Shown here: one piece after another, positions 25,185 to 33,692 of the stretch
Layout: each line of letters begins with the position of its first letter
How positions within the stretch are numbered: the first letter of the stretch is position 1
Assembly (NCBI RefSeq): GCF_001693385.1
Contig: NZ_CP016428.1
Coordinates: 248,001 to 312,000, forward strand
Reading direction: 5' to 3'
Length of the DNA: 64,000 nt
Origin: Bradyrhizobium icense
GTDB taxonomy: Bacteria; Pseudomonadota; Alphaproteobacteria; Rhizobiales; Xanthobacteraceae
Notes under the pieces: model-generated
Databases searched by the model: none
What the model saw: only the letters and a program-made list of their open reading frames with translations
Told to the model about the DNA's origin: nothing
Made by a program: the position numbers and the translations under genes

Positions 25185-26947
25185 GGCGCGCCCTCCTGAT
25201 TTGATGGCAGTGTGAACTGGAATGTCGCGCCAGGGCCGGCATTTCCTGACGCGGACAGCCGCCCGCCATGAGCGCCGATGATGGAGCGGCAGATCGACAG
25301 GCCCATTCCCATGCCGCCGGATTTGGTGGTGAAGAAGGCGTCGAACAGCCGGTCGGCATTCGCGGTGGCGAGCCCGACGCCGCAATCCTTCACCGTCACC
25401 ATGATTTGCCTGATGTCGTCCTGGCCTGTCCGGATCACCAGTTCTCGCGGCCGGTCCGTGACTGGTTGCATCGCCTCGATGCCATTGATGACCAGGTTGA
25501 GAATGACCTGTTGCAACTGGATCCGATCGGCGACGACCAGCGGCAGCTCGGGGGAGAGCTCCAGCCGCAACGATACCTGGTGGCTGAGCAGCTCATGCTG
25601 CACCAGGCTGATGACCTCGTTGATGACATCGTTGATGTGAAGCGCGGCCTTCTGATCGGTGGCCTTGTTCACGAGCGCGCGGACGCGCTGGATCACTTCG
25701 CCGGCCCGATGGCCGTCCTTGATGATCGACTCCACGGTCCCGCGCGCTTCCTTCAGATCGGGAGGCTCACGGTCGAGCCAACGCCGGCATGCGGCGGCAT
25801 TGGTAGCCACGGCGGCGAGCGGCTGGTTCACTTCATGGGCGATCGACGCGGCAAGTTCGCCGAGGGCAGTCACGCGCGTGACATGCGCAAGGGTCGCCTG
25901 CGCTTCATGCAATTCCATCTCGGCGTGCTTGCGGGCCGTGATATCCGTGACGGCCCCGACGAATTCGATGCCATCGGACGCATCCCTCACCGCATGCGCG
26001 GCGGCGTGGACATGCTTGATCGAGCCGTCGGGCATCAGCAATCGGTATCCATGCGCGAAGTCCTTGCCGTCGCTGGACGCGCGGTCGATGGTCCGTTGCA
26101 CGCGGGCGCGATCATCCGGATGAATGCGTTGAATGACGGTGGCATGCTTGATGGAGGGGGCCTTTTTGAAACCGAATATTCTGAAGGTCTCTTCCGACCA
26201 GATGATTTCGCCGCTGGCGACGCGCCAGCCGAAGCTGCCGGTGTGGCTCAATCGCTGGGCTTCGGCCAGATACATTTCGCTCTGCCGCAGCGCATTTTCA
26301 GCCCGCTTGCGCTCCGTGATGTCCTCGCACGCGATCAGGACGATCAATCGGCCGTCCAGCCGCCGCACGGCTTTGGCGTTCTCACGAACCCAGAGCGTCG
26401 AACCGTCCTTGCGAACCTTGCATATCTCCCAACTGTGGGTCTGGCCGATATTCTCCAGGCATACGGCGACGTTGCTCTGGGCGACGCGTTGCTCTTCGGC
26501 AGGAAAGACTTTCAGCACGGACTTCCCGAGCAATTCGCTGACGGAGTAGCCAAGCTGCGCGGCGCCGAATGTATTGACGGACAGCACGGTTCCCGTTTCG
26601 TCGACCATGAAGTACATCACCGGGTTGTGCTCGAACACCTCCTTCCATTGCGCCTCGCTGTGGCGCAGCGTCTCGATGGCGCGTGCTTCGGCGCTCACCC
26701 GGCCCTCGAGCACGGCCTCCATCTGCCGGTGCGTGCGGCCGACCAGACCCATCATGATCAATGAGGCGGCAACCGAAGCGACGAGCAGCGCAATCGCAAT
26801 GAAATGAGGGGCGGCCGTCGGCGCCGGGCCGAGCAGCAGCCAGATTCCGGCCACCGCGCCCAACGCTAGCGCCATGCTGCCGAGCAGCCATTGCTCGGCC
26901 GAGCGCCAGGACTTTATCGTCGGCTCAACCATCATAAGCACTGACAC
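25181..26947 (-). CDS. PAS-domain sensor histidine kinase
   Basis: A membrane kinase of about 588 residues. Two hydrophobic helices near the N-terminus are followed by two PAS domains ([20 protein letters not shown] and the [26 protein letters not shown]). The HisKA motif is [18 protein letters not shown] and the ATPase domain has [16 protein letters not shown] and [11 protein letters not shown]. The family is FixL-like in layout, but no haem-PAS histidine is obvious. Start uncertain: GTG at 26947 has CGGGA upstream; ATG at 26932 is the alternative. A longer frame to 27154 looks non-coding. Confidence 0.9.
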   Translation of the reverse strand: MSVLMMVEPTIKSWRSAEQWLLGSMALALGAVAGIWLLLGPAPTAAPHFIAIALLVASVAASLIMMGLVGRTHRQMEAVLEGRVSAEARAIETLRHSEAQWKEVFEHNPVMYFMVDETGTVLSVNTFGAAQLGYSVSELLGKSVLKVFPAEEQRVAQSNVAVCLENIGQTHSWEICKVRKDGSTLWVRENAKAVRRLDGRLIVLIACEDITERKRAENALRQSEMYLAEAQRLSHTGSFGWRVASGEIIWSEETFRIFGFKKAPSIKHATVIQRIHPDDRARVQRTIDRASSDGKDFAHGYRLLMPDGSIKHVHAAAHAVRDASDGIEFVGAVTDITARKHAEMELHEAQATLAHVTRVTALGELAASIAHEVNQPLAAVATNAAACRRWLDREPPDLKEARGTVESIIKDGHRAGEVIQRVRALVNKATDQKAALHINDVINEVISLVQHELLSHQVSLRLELSPELPLVVADRIQLQQVILNLVINGIEAMQPVTDRPRELVIRTGQDDIRQIMVTVKDCGVGLATANADRLFDAFFTTKSGGMGMGLSICRSIIGAHGGRLSASGNAGPGATFQFTLPSNQEGAP

Positions 26948-27367
26948 TCGGCCATCCCGAGCGGCGCTGCGTCGCCAGGCGTTCGCGACCATCAGCGGCG
27001 ACAACGGCGCCCTCCTAACAGGCTGGATACTAGCAGCTTTTCGGATTCCGGAGGGCAAAATCGACAGGTCCTCGGCAGCTCCTTGACGTTCGGGCGCGAT
27101 ATTCTGCGGCTGCGGAGCAGGTTGCGATCCCAAACCTCGGTATGATCCGTCCAACCGAATGGAACGTTTGGATCAACCTCCGTTCAATGGTCCGGTCCTT
27201 CTCGACGACTACGCTGCTTGGCTAACCGCATGGTGGCAGACCGCAGGTATTGCCATGCGGGAAGAGTGTTGCGGAAGACCCAACGACCTGAGGCCTTGCC
27301 GGCCGCAACGGTCGCTGTAGTCAAACCCGCTTCGTTGGGGATCGCCAACCGAACTCAGGGGATTGAT
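26948..27367. other. Intergenic region between divergent genes
   Basis: This 420-base interval contains no gene I can support. It should hold the promoters of the histidine kinase (minus) and the small gene at 27368 (plus). An imperfect inverted repeat, GATCCGTCCAACC near 27140 with TTTGGATC near 27170, is the only structure noticed. Confidence 0.4.
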
Positions 27368-27685
27368 ATGCCGAAAGCTCATCTGCATCTGATCCGTTGC
27401 TCTAACGACATCGAACCCGCAACAAATCGCCGCGACCGCAGGTTCCAGCCCACCATCATCGATGGAGGCCGGCGAACAAACGTCGTCCCGGTAGTGAACC
27501 CGTGGGAAGATCTGCTTGCCCTGTTCGATCTCGGCGTCCTGATGGCGCAGGCAAACTATCTTACCTTGATCGCGGCGACCTTGGGCGCGTTCGAGTGTTA
27601 CGCGAAAAGGCAGCGCGAGTCCGTAGAGCCTGTGAAGCTTTTGGGTCCGCGGGGATTGGCAAGGCGAGGTCAGGGTGTGAGTTGA
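27368..27685 (+). CDS. Hypothetical protein, probably 3'-disrupted by an insertion sequence
   Basis: A reading frame of 105 residues from ATG 27368, with AGGGGA seven bases upstream. A hydrophobic segment LLALFDLGVLMAQANYLTLIAAT (split here as LLALFDLGVLMAQ + ANYLTLIAAT) is the central feature. The last about 19 residues (EPVKLLGPRGL...) come from the left end of the IS1182-type element, so the natural C-terminus has probably been replaced. Family unknown. Confidence 0.5.
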   Translation: MPKAHLHLIRCSNDIEPATNRRDRRFQPTIIDGGRRTNVVPVVNPWEDLLALFDLGVLMAQANYLTLIAATLGAFECYAKRQRESVEPVKLLGPRGLARRGQGVS

Positions 27686-29139
27686 TCCGACCGTTGTGAA
27701 GAGACGGACGTTGGCGGTGCCACTAGGTTTTGGCGAGACGGTGGCCCTGCAAGATGTTGTTGGTGAGCGCGAACCAGAGCACGACGGCGCGGACCTTGTC
27801 GATGCCGCGGACGGTCAATTGCCGCAGGTCCCAGTTGCGCCAGCGGGCATGGATGCATTCGCAGATCGTGCGGGCTCGGTACTGCGCCTTGCCATCTTCG
27901 CTGGCCATGCGGGCACGCCAGGCCAACACGCCCGGGCTGTCGCCGGGCCGGGGCAAATAAGGATCGATGCCACTCCTGGATTGTGTTGGTGGGCAGTAGA
28001 CGTCAACGCCTTTGCCATGCGCCCACTCGATGTCCTCGGCGCTGCAGAACCCGCCATCGACGAGGTGGCGGCGGGGAAAGCAGCCCAGCAGTGAGCGCGT
28101 TCGTTCCAGCATCGGCCGCATCAGGCCGCGATCCGATCCATTGTTATCGACATCGACCGTGACCACGATCAGCTCGCCCGCTGCACTGGCCACCTGCACG
28201 TTGTAGGCTGGACGGAAGCCGGCATCCGCCATCTTCATCACCCGTGCCTGCGGGTCTGTGGTAGAGGCCCGCGGTTCCTTCGGCTTTTTGCCATTGCCGC
28301 CCTTCTCGTCGAGTTGCTTTCGCTTGCGCTTGATCTCGGCCAGCGCCGCTTGCGCAGCCTGTACGCGCTCGCTGCGTTCGCGCGCCGCGCGCTCCCTGGC
28401 GGCCCGGATGCGCCGATTGCTGGCTTCCGGATCCGCATCGACCTCGCGCTTCAGCTCCTCCACTATCGCCTGGGCCTGCGCCATCTGCCGATCCAGCGTC
28501 GCCTCGCGCCGGAACGATCCGGTCCCCGCATTGGCCCGTATCCGCACCCCGTCTTGGGTCAACTTCTCCAGATCGACCAGCCCCGCCTTGCTCAGCGCCG
28601 CCAGATGCTCGCTCAGCAACCGGTCGAGCAGGTCGGCACAACCGACCCGGAAGTCCGACAGCGTGTGATAGTTCATCGACACCCCGCCACAGAGCCAGCG
28701 ATAGACGTCATGGTTCTCGCAGAGGCGGGCCAAGGCACGCGCGCTGCCCACGCCATCGCTCGTGGCGTAAAGCCAAAGAGCCAGCAGCAGTCGTGGCGAT
28801 GGCGGCGGATGGCCGGGCGTATTCTCCCGCGCCTTGACCCGATCCTCAAGCTCGCTCAGGTCCAGCCCCTCAACATAGCCCCAGATCACGCGCGCCGGAT
28901 GCTCTTGCCCGATCAGGCTCTCGATATCCACAGCGCGAAGTTCGATCTGCTCGCGCATTGGCTCGCGCAGTCGCGGCGCTCCACGCGGCTCCGCACCCGC
29001 TCGGGGCTTTACCTGTTCCGGCAATTCTCCAAAGAGCCCTTCGTCAGCCATTATTCTCTCCGGCGAATCAACGCACATAGAGAATCACGACCGCCTTGAT
29101 CTCCGCTACATCCGCCAAGCCGAAATGAAAGATTCACAG
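27630..29139. mobile_element. IS1182-family insertion sequence
   Basis: An element of about 1.5 kb around one transposase gene. The outer ends share a 25-base imperfect inverted repeat starting CTGTGAA-x-CTTT: left at 27630, right (inverted) at 29139, with about 17 of 25 matches by eye. No clear target duplication was found at these ends. The size fits the IS1182 family. Its transposase frame appears intact, so the element may still be active. Confidence 0.65.
27723..29051 (-). CDS. IS1182-family transposase
   Basis: A DDE transposase of 442 residues with the N-terminal DUF772 domain (SLIGQEHPARVIWGYVEGLD, ALWLYATSDGVGSARALARL). The catalytic region includes LTQDGVRIRANAG, VDVDNNGSDRGLM and HLVDGGFCSAEDI; the C-terminal catalytic Glu lies in RARTICECIHARWRNWDLRQ. 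A Lys/Arg-rich helical insert (about 205-250) precedes it. Start at 29051 is supported by GGAGAG seven bases upstream; the frame extends to 29078. No internal stop or frameshift. Confidence 0.92.
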   Translation of the reverse strand: MADEGLFGELPEQVKPRAGAEPRGAPRLREPMREQIELRAVDIESLIGQEHPARVIWGYVEGLDLSELEDRVKARENTPGHPPPSPRLLLALWLYATSDGVGSARALARLCENHDVYRWLCGGVSMNYHTLSDFRVGCADLLDRLLSEHLAALSKAGLVDLEKLTQDGVRIRANAGTGSFRREATLDRQMAQAQAIVEELKREVDADPEASNRRIRAARERAARERSERVQAAQAALAEIKRKRKQLDEKGGNGKKPKEPRASTTDPQARVMKMADAGFRPAYNVQVASAAGELIVVTVDVDNNGSDRGLMRPMLERTRSLLGCFPRRHLVDGGFCSAEDIEWAHGKGVDVYCPPTQSRSGIDPYLPRPGDSPGVLAWRARMASEDGKAQYRARTICECIHARWRNWDLRQLTVRGIDKVRAVVLWFALTNNILQGHRLAKT

Positions 29140-29140
29140 C

Positions 29141-29226
29141 CTCGTAGGATGGATGGAGCACAGCGAAACCCATCATCACGCGCATCGGCATTGATGGGTA
29201 TCGCTTCGCTCCACCCATTCTACGAG
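29141..29226. repeat. Palindromic repeat with CTCGTAG / CTACGAG ends
   Basis: Perfect ends CTCGTAG and CTACGAG, with inner arms GGATGGAGCACAGCGAAACC and its near-inverse GGGTATCGCTTCGCTCCACC. It begins one or two bases beyond the insertion sequence, which may have landed at its edge. Confidence 0.7.
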
Positions 29227-29246
29227 ACCGGCGCCGCCGACAGCAA

Positions 29247-32042
29247 TCACGCCGCCGGCTTGGCGACGTTGTCTTCGCTGGCGAGCAGATGGATCAGCGC
29301 GCTCTTGATCGCGGCCTGCCGGGTCGGCGCGTTGATCTGGGCGCCGAGCAAATCAGTGACGTAGAACACGTCGCGGGCGCGCTCGCCGAAGGTCGCGACA
29401 TGGGCGGAGGCGATGTTGAGGTTGAGCTTCGAGATCGCAGTGGTGAGCTGGTACAACAAGCCCGGACGGTCGAGGCCGGAGACCTCGATCACGGTGTAGC
29501 GGTCCGACCACTGGTTGTTGATGGTGACCTCCGGCTCGACCACGAAGGCGCGCACCTTGCCGCGGTTGGCCGCCTTGCGCGCCACTACTTCGGGCAGCCG
29601 CAATTTGCCTTCGAGCACCTGCTCGATCATCTCGCCAATGCGGGTCGCGCGCCGTCCCTCGTCCTCGTCGCGGTCGTATTCCCTGGAGATCGCGATGGTA
29701 TCGAGCGCGCGGCCGTCGGTGGTCGTGTAGATCTGCGCATCGACGATGTTGGCGCCGGCCGAGGCGCAGGCGCCCGCGATGATCGACAACAGCCAGGGAT
29801 GGTCGGTCGCGAGAATCGTCAGTTCGGTGACGCCGCGCGCCTCGTCGAAGCCGACATTGATCGCGAGTTGGTGGCCGGCCTGTTCGCTGGCGCGGATGAA
29901 GCGCGCCTGGCGGATCTTTCGTTGCAGATCGACCTTGAGCCAGTAGGCCGGATAATGCCGCCCGATATAGGCGTTGAGCTCGGCTTCCGGCCATTCGGTG
30001 AAGGCGGCGCGGAATTCGGCCTGTGCGAGCGCAATGCGCCGCGCGCGGTTCACTTCCGAGAAACCGCCGGTCAGGACCGGCTCGGTTTCGTAATACAGCG
30101 TGCGCAGCAACTGCGCCTTCCAGCCGTTCCAGACGCCGGGGCCGACGCCCCTGATGTCGGCGGTGGTCAGGATGGTCAGAAGCTTCATCTGCTCGACCGA
30201 TTGCACGACGGCGGCAAAATTCTCGATCGTCTTGCGGTCGGAGAGATCGCGCGATTGCGCCACCGTCGACATCGTCAGATGCTCTTCTATCAGCCACGCC
30301 ACCAGCTCGGTGTCGCCTGCGGAAAAGCCGAGCCGCGGACACAGCCGGCGCGCCACCCTGGCGCCCGCGATCGAGTGGTCCTCCGGCCGGCCCTTGGCGA
30401 CGTCGTGCAGCAGGGTCGCGATGTAGACCACCGCGCGATGCTCGGGCTGGATCTTGCGGAACAGGTCGCTCGCGACCGTGAACTCGTCATTGCCGCCGCG
30501 TTCGATCTCCTGCAGGAAGCCGATGCAGCGGATCAGATGCTCGTCCACCGTATAATGGTGGTACATGTTGAACTGCATCATCGACACGATCTTGCCGAAC
30601 GCACGGATGAAGTGACCGAGCACGCCGGTCTCGTTCATCCGCCGCAGCACGGTCTCCGCATCGTTCGAGGTCAGGATCTCCATGAACAGACGGTTGGCTT
30701 CCGGATTCTCGCGAAGCTGGCTGTTCACCAGTTTCAGCGAGCGCGTCACCGTCCGCATCGCATCGGGGTGGAAGGCGAGGTTGTTCTTCTGCGCCAGATG
30801 AAAGATCCGGATCAGGTTGACCGGGTCGTGCTTGAAGACGTCAGGCGCGGCGAGGTTGATGCGGTTGTTATCGATGATGAAGTCGTCGCTGTCGGGCATC
30901 CGCCGCCGCTTGGCGCTCGGCCGCAGCCGTGCCACCATGCGGCTCAGGACCGGCGCGGGCTTGGCCTGCTCGTCTTCCAGCTTGGCGCACAGGATGGCGG
31001 TGAGATCGCCGACGTCTTTCGCCACTAGGAAGTAGTGCTTCATGAAGCGCTCGACATCCTGCATGCCGGGATGCGAGGTATAGCCGAGGCGGACTGCGAT
31101 CTCGCGCTGCATGTCGAACGACAGCCGCTCCTCGGCGCGGCCCGAGACGAAATGCAGATTGCAGCGCACCGACCACAGGAAATCGGCGCAGCGGCGGAAG
31201 GTGCGGTATTCCTGCGCGTCGAACACGCCGCGCTCGACTAGTTCGCCGGTCTCGCGCACGCGGTAGACGTATTTGGCGATCCAGAACAGCGTGTGCAGGT
31301 CACGCAAGCCGCCCTTGCCGTCCTTGACGTTGGGCTCGACGAGATAGCGCGACTGCCCGGCGCGGCGGTGGCGTTCTTCGCGCTCGGCGAGTTTGGCGGT
31401 GACGAATTCGGCCGCCGTGCCCTGCACGACATCCTTGTCGAAGCGGGCCACCAGCTCGTCATAGAGCGGCCGGTCGCCGGTCAAAAACCGCGTCTCCAGG
31501 ATCGCGGTGCGGATCGTCATGTCGCCGCGCGCCTGGCGGATACATTCATCGACCGAGCGCGTGGCGTGGCCGACCTTCAATCCCATGTCCCAGAGGCAAT
31601 AGAGAATGGCTTCGGCGACCTGCTCGCCCCAGGCGGTCTGCTTGTAGGGCAGGATGAATAACAGATCGATGTCGGATTCCGGCGCCATCAAGCCGCGGCC
31701 GTAGCCGCCGGTGGCGACGACCGCCATGCGCTCGGCGCCCGACGGCACATGCGAGCGATAGAGATGCCGGGTCGCAGCCGCATAGAGAATGCGGATGATC
31801 TCGTCCTGCATGAAGCAGAGCCGCTCGGCGCAGCGGCGGCCGTGGCGATCCTTCAGCAGCACGGCCTGCGCGGTGGCGCGCGCCGCGATCATCTCGGCCT
31901 TCAGGAGCTGTGCCAGCGCCGAGCGAAACACGTCCTCGCGGCCGGCATGTTTTTCGGCCAGCGCATCGACCGCCGCGGTGATCCGCGCGGTATCGAAACG
32001 GTCATCCGCCCCGGAGCGGTCCTCTGTCACGATGCTGTCCAT
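29247..32042 (-). CDS. glnD: Bifunctional [protein-PII] uridylyltransferase / uridylyl-removing enzyme
   Basis: The cytoplasmic glutamine sensor (about 931 residues) that uridylylates or deuridylylates the PII proteins GlnB/GlnK. The nucleotidyltransferase motif ATGGYGRGLMAPESDIDLLF comes first, then the HD hydrolase motif TLLHDVAKGRPEDH, and two C-terminal ACT domains (TILATDHPWLLSIIAGACAS and VIEVSGLDRPGLLYQLTTAI). Start at 32042 (MDSIVTEDRSG) is preferred by GGGGAG just upstream; the frame is open to a TTG at 32090. Confidence 0.96.
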   Translation of the reverse strand: MDSIVTEDRSGADDRFDTARITAAVDALAEKHAGREDVFRSALAQLLKAEMIAARATAQAVLLKDRHGRRCAERLCFMQDEIIRILYAAATRHLYRSHVPSGAERMAVVATGGYGRGLMAPESDIDLLFILPYKQTAWGEQVAEAILYCLWDMGLKVGHATRSVDECIRQARGDMTIRTAILETRFLTGDRPLYDELVARFDKDVVQGTAAEFVTAKLAEREERHRRAGQSRYLVEPNVKDGKGGLRDLHTLFWIAKYVYRVRETGELVERGVFDAQEYRTFRRCADFLWSVRCNLHFVSGRAEERLSFDMQREIAVRLGYTSHPGMQDVERFMKHYFLVAKDVGDLTAILCAKLEDEQAKPAPVLSRMVARLRPSAKRRRMPDSDDFIIDNNRINLAAPDVFKHDPVNLIRIFHLAQKNNLAFHPDAMRTVTRSLKLVNSQLRENPEANRLFMEILTSNDAETVLRRMNETGVLGHFIRAFGKIVSMMQFNMYHHYTVDEHLIRCIGFLQEIERGGNDEFTVASDLFRKIQPEHRAVVYIATLLHDVAKGRPEDHSIAGARVARRLCPRLGFSAGDTELVAWLIEEHLTMSTVAQSRDLSDRKTIENFAAVVQSVEQMKLLTILTTADIRGVGPGVWNGWKAQLLRTLYYETEPVLTGGFSEVNRARRIALAQAEFRAAFTEWPEAELNAYIGRHYPAYWLKVDLQRKIRQARFIRASEQAGHQLAINVGFDEARGVTELTILATDHPWLLSIIAGACASAGANIVDAQIYTTTDGRALDTIAISREYDRDEDEGRRATRIGEMIEQVLEGKLRLPEVVARKAANRGKVRAFVVEPEVTINNQWSDRYTVIEVSGLDRPGLLYQLTTAISKLNLNIASAHVATFGERARDVFYVTDLLGAQINAPTRQAAIKSALIHLLASEDNVAKPAA

Positions 32043-32248
32043 GATCTCCCCGATATCGGACGGCACAGGGGCTGTCACGGGCGATTCCAAGCTGACCTGA
32101 GGCTATGCCGTGGGCCGTCCGAATTCCAGCCCTAACCTGTTGAAAAGACTGAAGTCGGCGAAGCGAATAGGCCCCGCGGCAGTCGCGGTGATGACATGGC
32201 GACAATCGACGACTATACCGGACATAAAATAAAGTCCGGGAGACGAAC

Positions 32249-32758
32249 ATGGACGCCGCCGAACTCCGCGCGATGCAGGCCCCGATCAAGGAACGCTACA
32301 AGTCCGATCCCTCCGCCGCCGTCATTACCCTCAAGGCCAAAGGCTCGATCGATAATGAAGGGATCGCCTGCAAGGTCGAGACCGGCCGCGCGCTGGCGAT
32401 AGCCGGCCTCCATCCCGGCACCGGCGGCTCCGGGCTTGAGCTCTGCTCCGGCGACATGCTGCTCGAAGCCCTCGTCGCCTGCGCCGGCGTGACATTGAAG
32501 TCGGTCGCCACCGCCACCGAAGTACCGCTTAGAAGCGGCAACGTCATCGCCGAAGGCGATCTGGATTTCCGCGGCACGCTCGGCGTCGACAAGGAAGCCC
32601 CGGTCGGCTTCGAGGAGATCCGCCTGCGCTTCGAGGTCGCAACCGACGCGCCGCAGGACAAGCTCGACCTGCTGTTGAAGCTGACGGAGCGTTACTGCGT
32701 GGTCTATCAGACGATAAAAAACGGCCCGAAAGTCTCGGTGTCCATGAAGCGGGTCTAG
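32249..32758 (+). CDS. OsmC family protein
   Basis: A peroxiredoxin-like OsmC/Ohr fold protein of 169 residues, expected to reduce organic hydroperoxides. The two family cysteines are in ALVACAGVTL (about 78) and ERYCVVYQTI (about 150). The start has GGGAG upstream. Divergent from glnD, with about 200 bases between. Whether it acts on peroxides or has another role cannot be told from sequence. Confidence 0.9.
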   Translation: MDAAELRAMQAPIKERYKSDPSAAVITLKAKGSIDNEGIACKVETGRALAIAGLHPGTGGSGLELCSGDMLLEALVACAGVTLKSVATATEVPLRSGNVIAEGDLDFRGTLGVDKEAPVGFEEIRLRFEVATDAPQDKLDLLLKLTERYCVVYQTIKNGPKVSVSMKRV

Positions 32759-32763
32759 CTCGC

Positions 32764-32886
32764 CGTCGTCCCTGCGAACGCAGGGACCCATAGCCACTGA
32801 AGTCCATTGGTGTGGAAGTAGAAGACCCGCACCGCCCAAAATCGAGAAGCCGCGGTGTATGGGTCCCTGCGTTCGCAGGGACGACA
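32764..32886. repeat. Palindromic repeat (GTCGTCCCTGCGAACGCAGGGAC type)
   Basis: The left arm GTCGTCCCTGCGAACGCAGG is inverted at the right as CCTGCGTTCGCAGGGACGAC, with ACCCATA/TATGGGT inside. Related copies at 52271-52396 and 63311-63432 show that it is a dispersed family. Confidence 0.8.
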
Positions 32887-32891
32887 GGTAA

Positions 32892-33686
32892 ATGTCCCCC
32901 GAACTCGCCTTCATCCTGACGCTCGGCCTGCGCATGGCGATTACCGCGGCGTTCGTGGTGACGGCCTCCATCATCACCGAACGCTCAGGCCCCGTAATCG
33001 GCGCGCTGATCGCGACGCTGCCGATCTCGGCGGGACCGTCCTACGTATTCCTCGCGCTCGATCACGACGCTGCCTTCATCGCCGAGGGCGCGCTGGCAAG
33101 CCTGCCGATCAACGCCGCGACGATCTTCCTCGGGCTGACCTATGTCGTACTCGCGCAGCGCCACGGCGCGCTGCTCAGTTGCCTTGCGGCGGTCGCGGTG
33201 TGGCTCGTGCTCGCCGCGATCATCCGCTCGGTGCAATGGTCGCTCGCCGGCGGGCTGGTCGTGAATGCCATTGCGTTCGGCATCTGCGTGCCGCTGCTCG
33301 CCCGCTACCGCCACGCCAAAATGCCGCCGATCCGGCGACGCTGGTACGACATTCCGTTGCGCGCCTCGCTGGTCGCGACGCTGGTGGCAACGGTGGTCAC
33401 GACTTCGGGCTGGGTCGGTCCCAAGATCAGCGGCATGATCGCGCTATTCCCGATCGTGTTCACCTCGATGATGCTGATCCTGCATCCGCGCATCGGTGGC
33501 CCGCCGACCGCCGCCGTACTCGCCAACAGCGCCTGGGGATTGATCGGCCTCGGCATTGCGATTGCGGTGCTGCATGTCGCGGCGCTGCAGTTCGGCTCGA
33601 CGGTCGGGCTGACCCTGGCGCTGGCGACGTGTATCGGCTGGAACCTGAGCCTGTGGTGGCTCGGGCGAGGGAAGGCTGCGGAATGA
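32892..33686 (+). CDS. Multi-pass membrane protein, function unknown
   Basis: A protein of 264 residues with about eight hydrophobic helices (FILTLGLRMAITAAFVVTAS, ALIATLPISAGPSYVFLALD, LVVNAIAFGICVPLLARYR, LGIAIAVLHVAALQFGST). Repeated LPIS..P-type loops (GALIATLPISAGPSYVF, GMIALFPIVFTSMMLILHP) hint at two homologous halves, as in secondary transporters. No family could be named with confidence. It ends seven bases before the 3' end of mutS. Confidence 0.7.
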   Translation: MSPELAFILTLGLRMAITAAFVVTASIITERSGPVIGALIATLPISAGPSYVFLALDHDAAFIAEGALASLPINAATIFLGLTYVVLAQRHGALLSCLAAVAVWLVLAAIIRSVQWSLAGGLVVNAIAFGICVPLLARYRHAKMPPIRRRWYDIPLRASLVATLVATVVTTSGWVGPKISGMIALFPIVFTSMMLILHPRIGGPPTAAVLANSAWGLIGLGIAIAVLHVAALQFGSTVGLTLALATCIGWNLSLWWLGRGKAAE

Positions 33687-33692
33687 CAGCGG

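Noticed and set aside
25268..26764. Open frame of 498 codons on the plus strand
   Set aside because: Antisense to the PAS kinase, whose motifs are clear; composition is Arg/Gly-rich without a family.
27629..27640. Target-site duplication for the insertion sequence
   Set aside because: The bases flanking the two ends do not match each other, so no duplication can be claimed.
29289..31028. Open frame of 579 codons on the plus strand
   Set aside because: It lies entirely antisense to glnD and results from high-GC codon bias; it has no motif or ribosome site.
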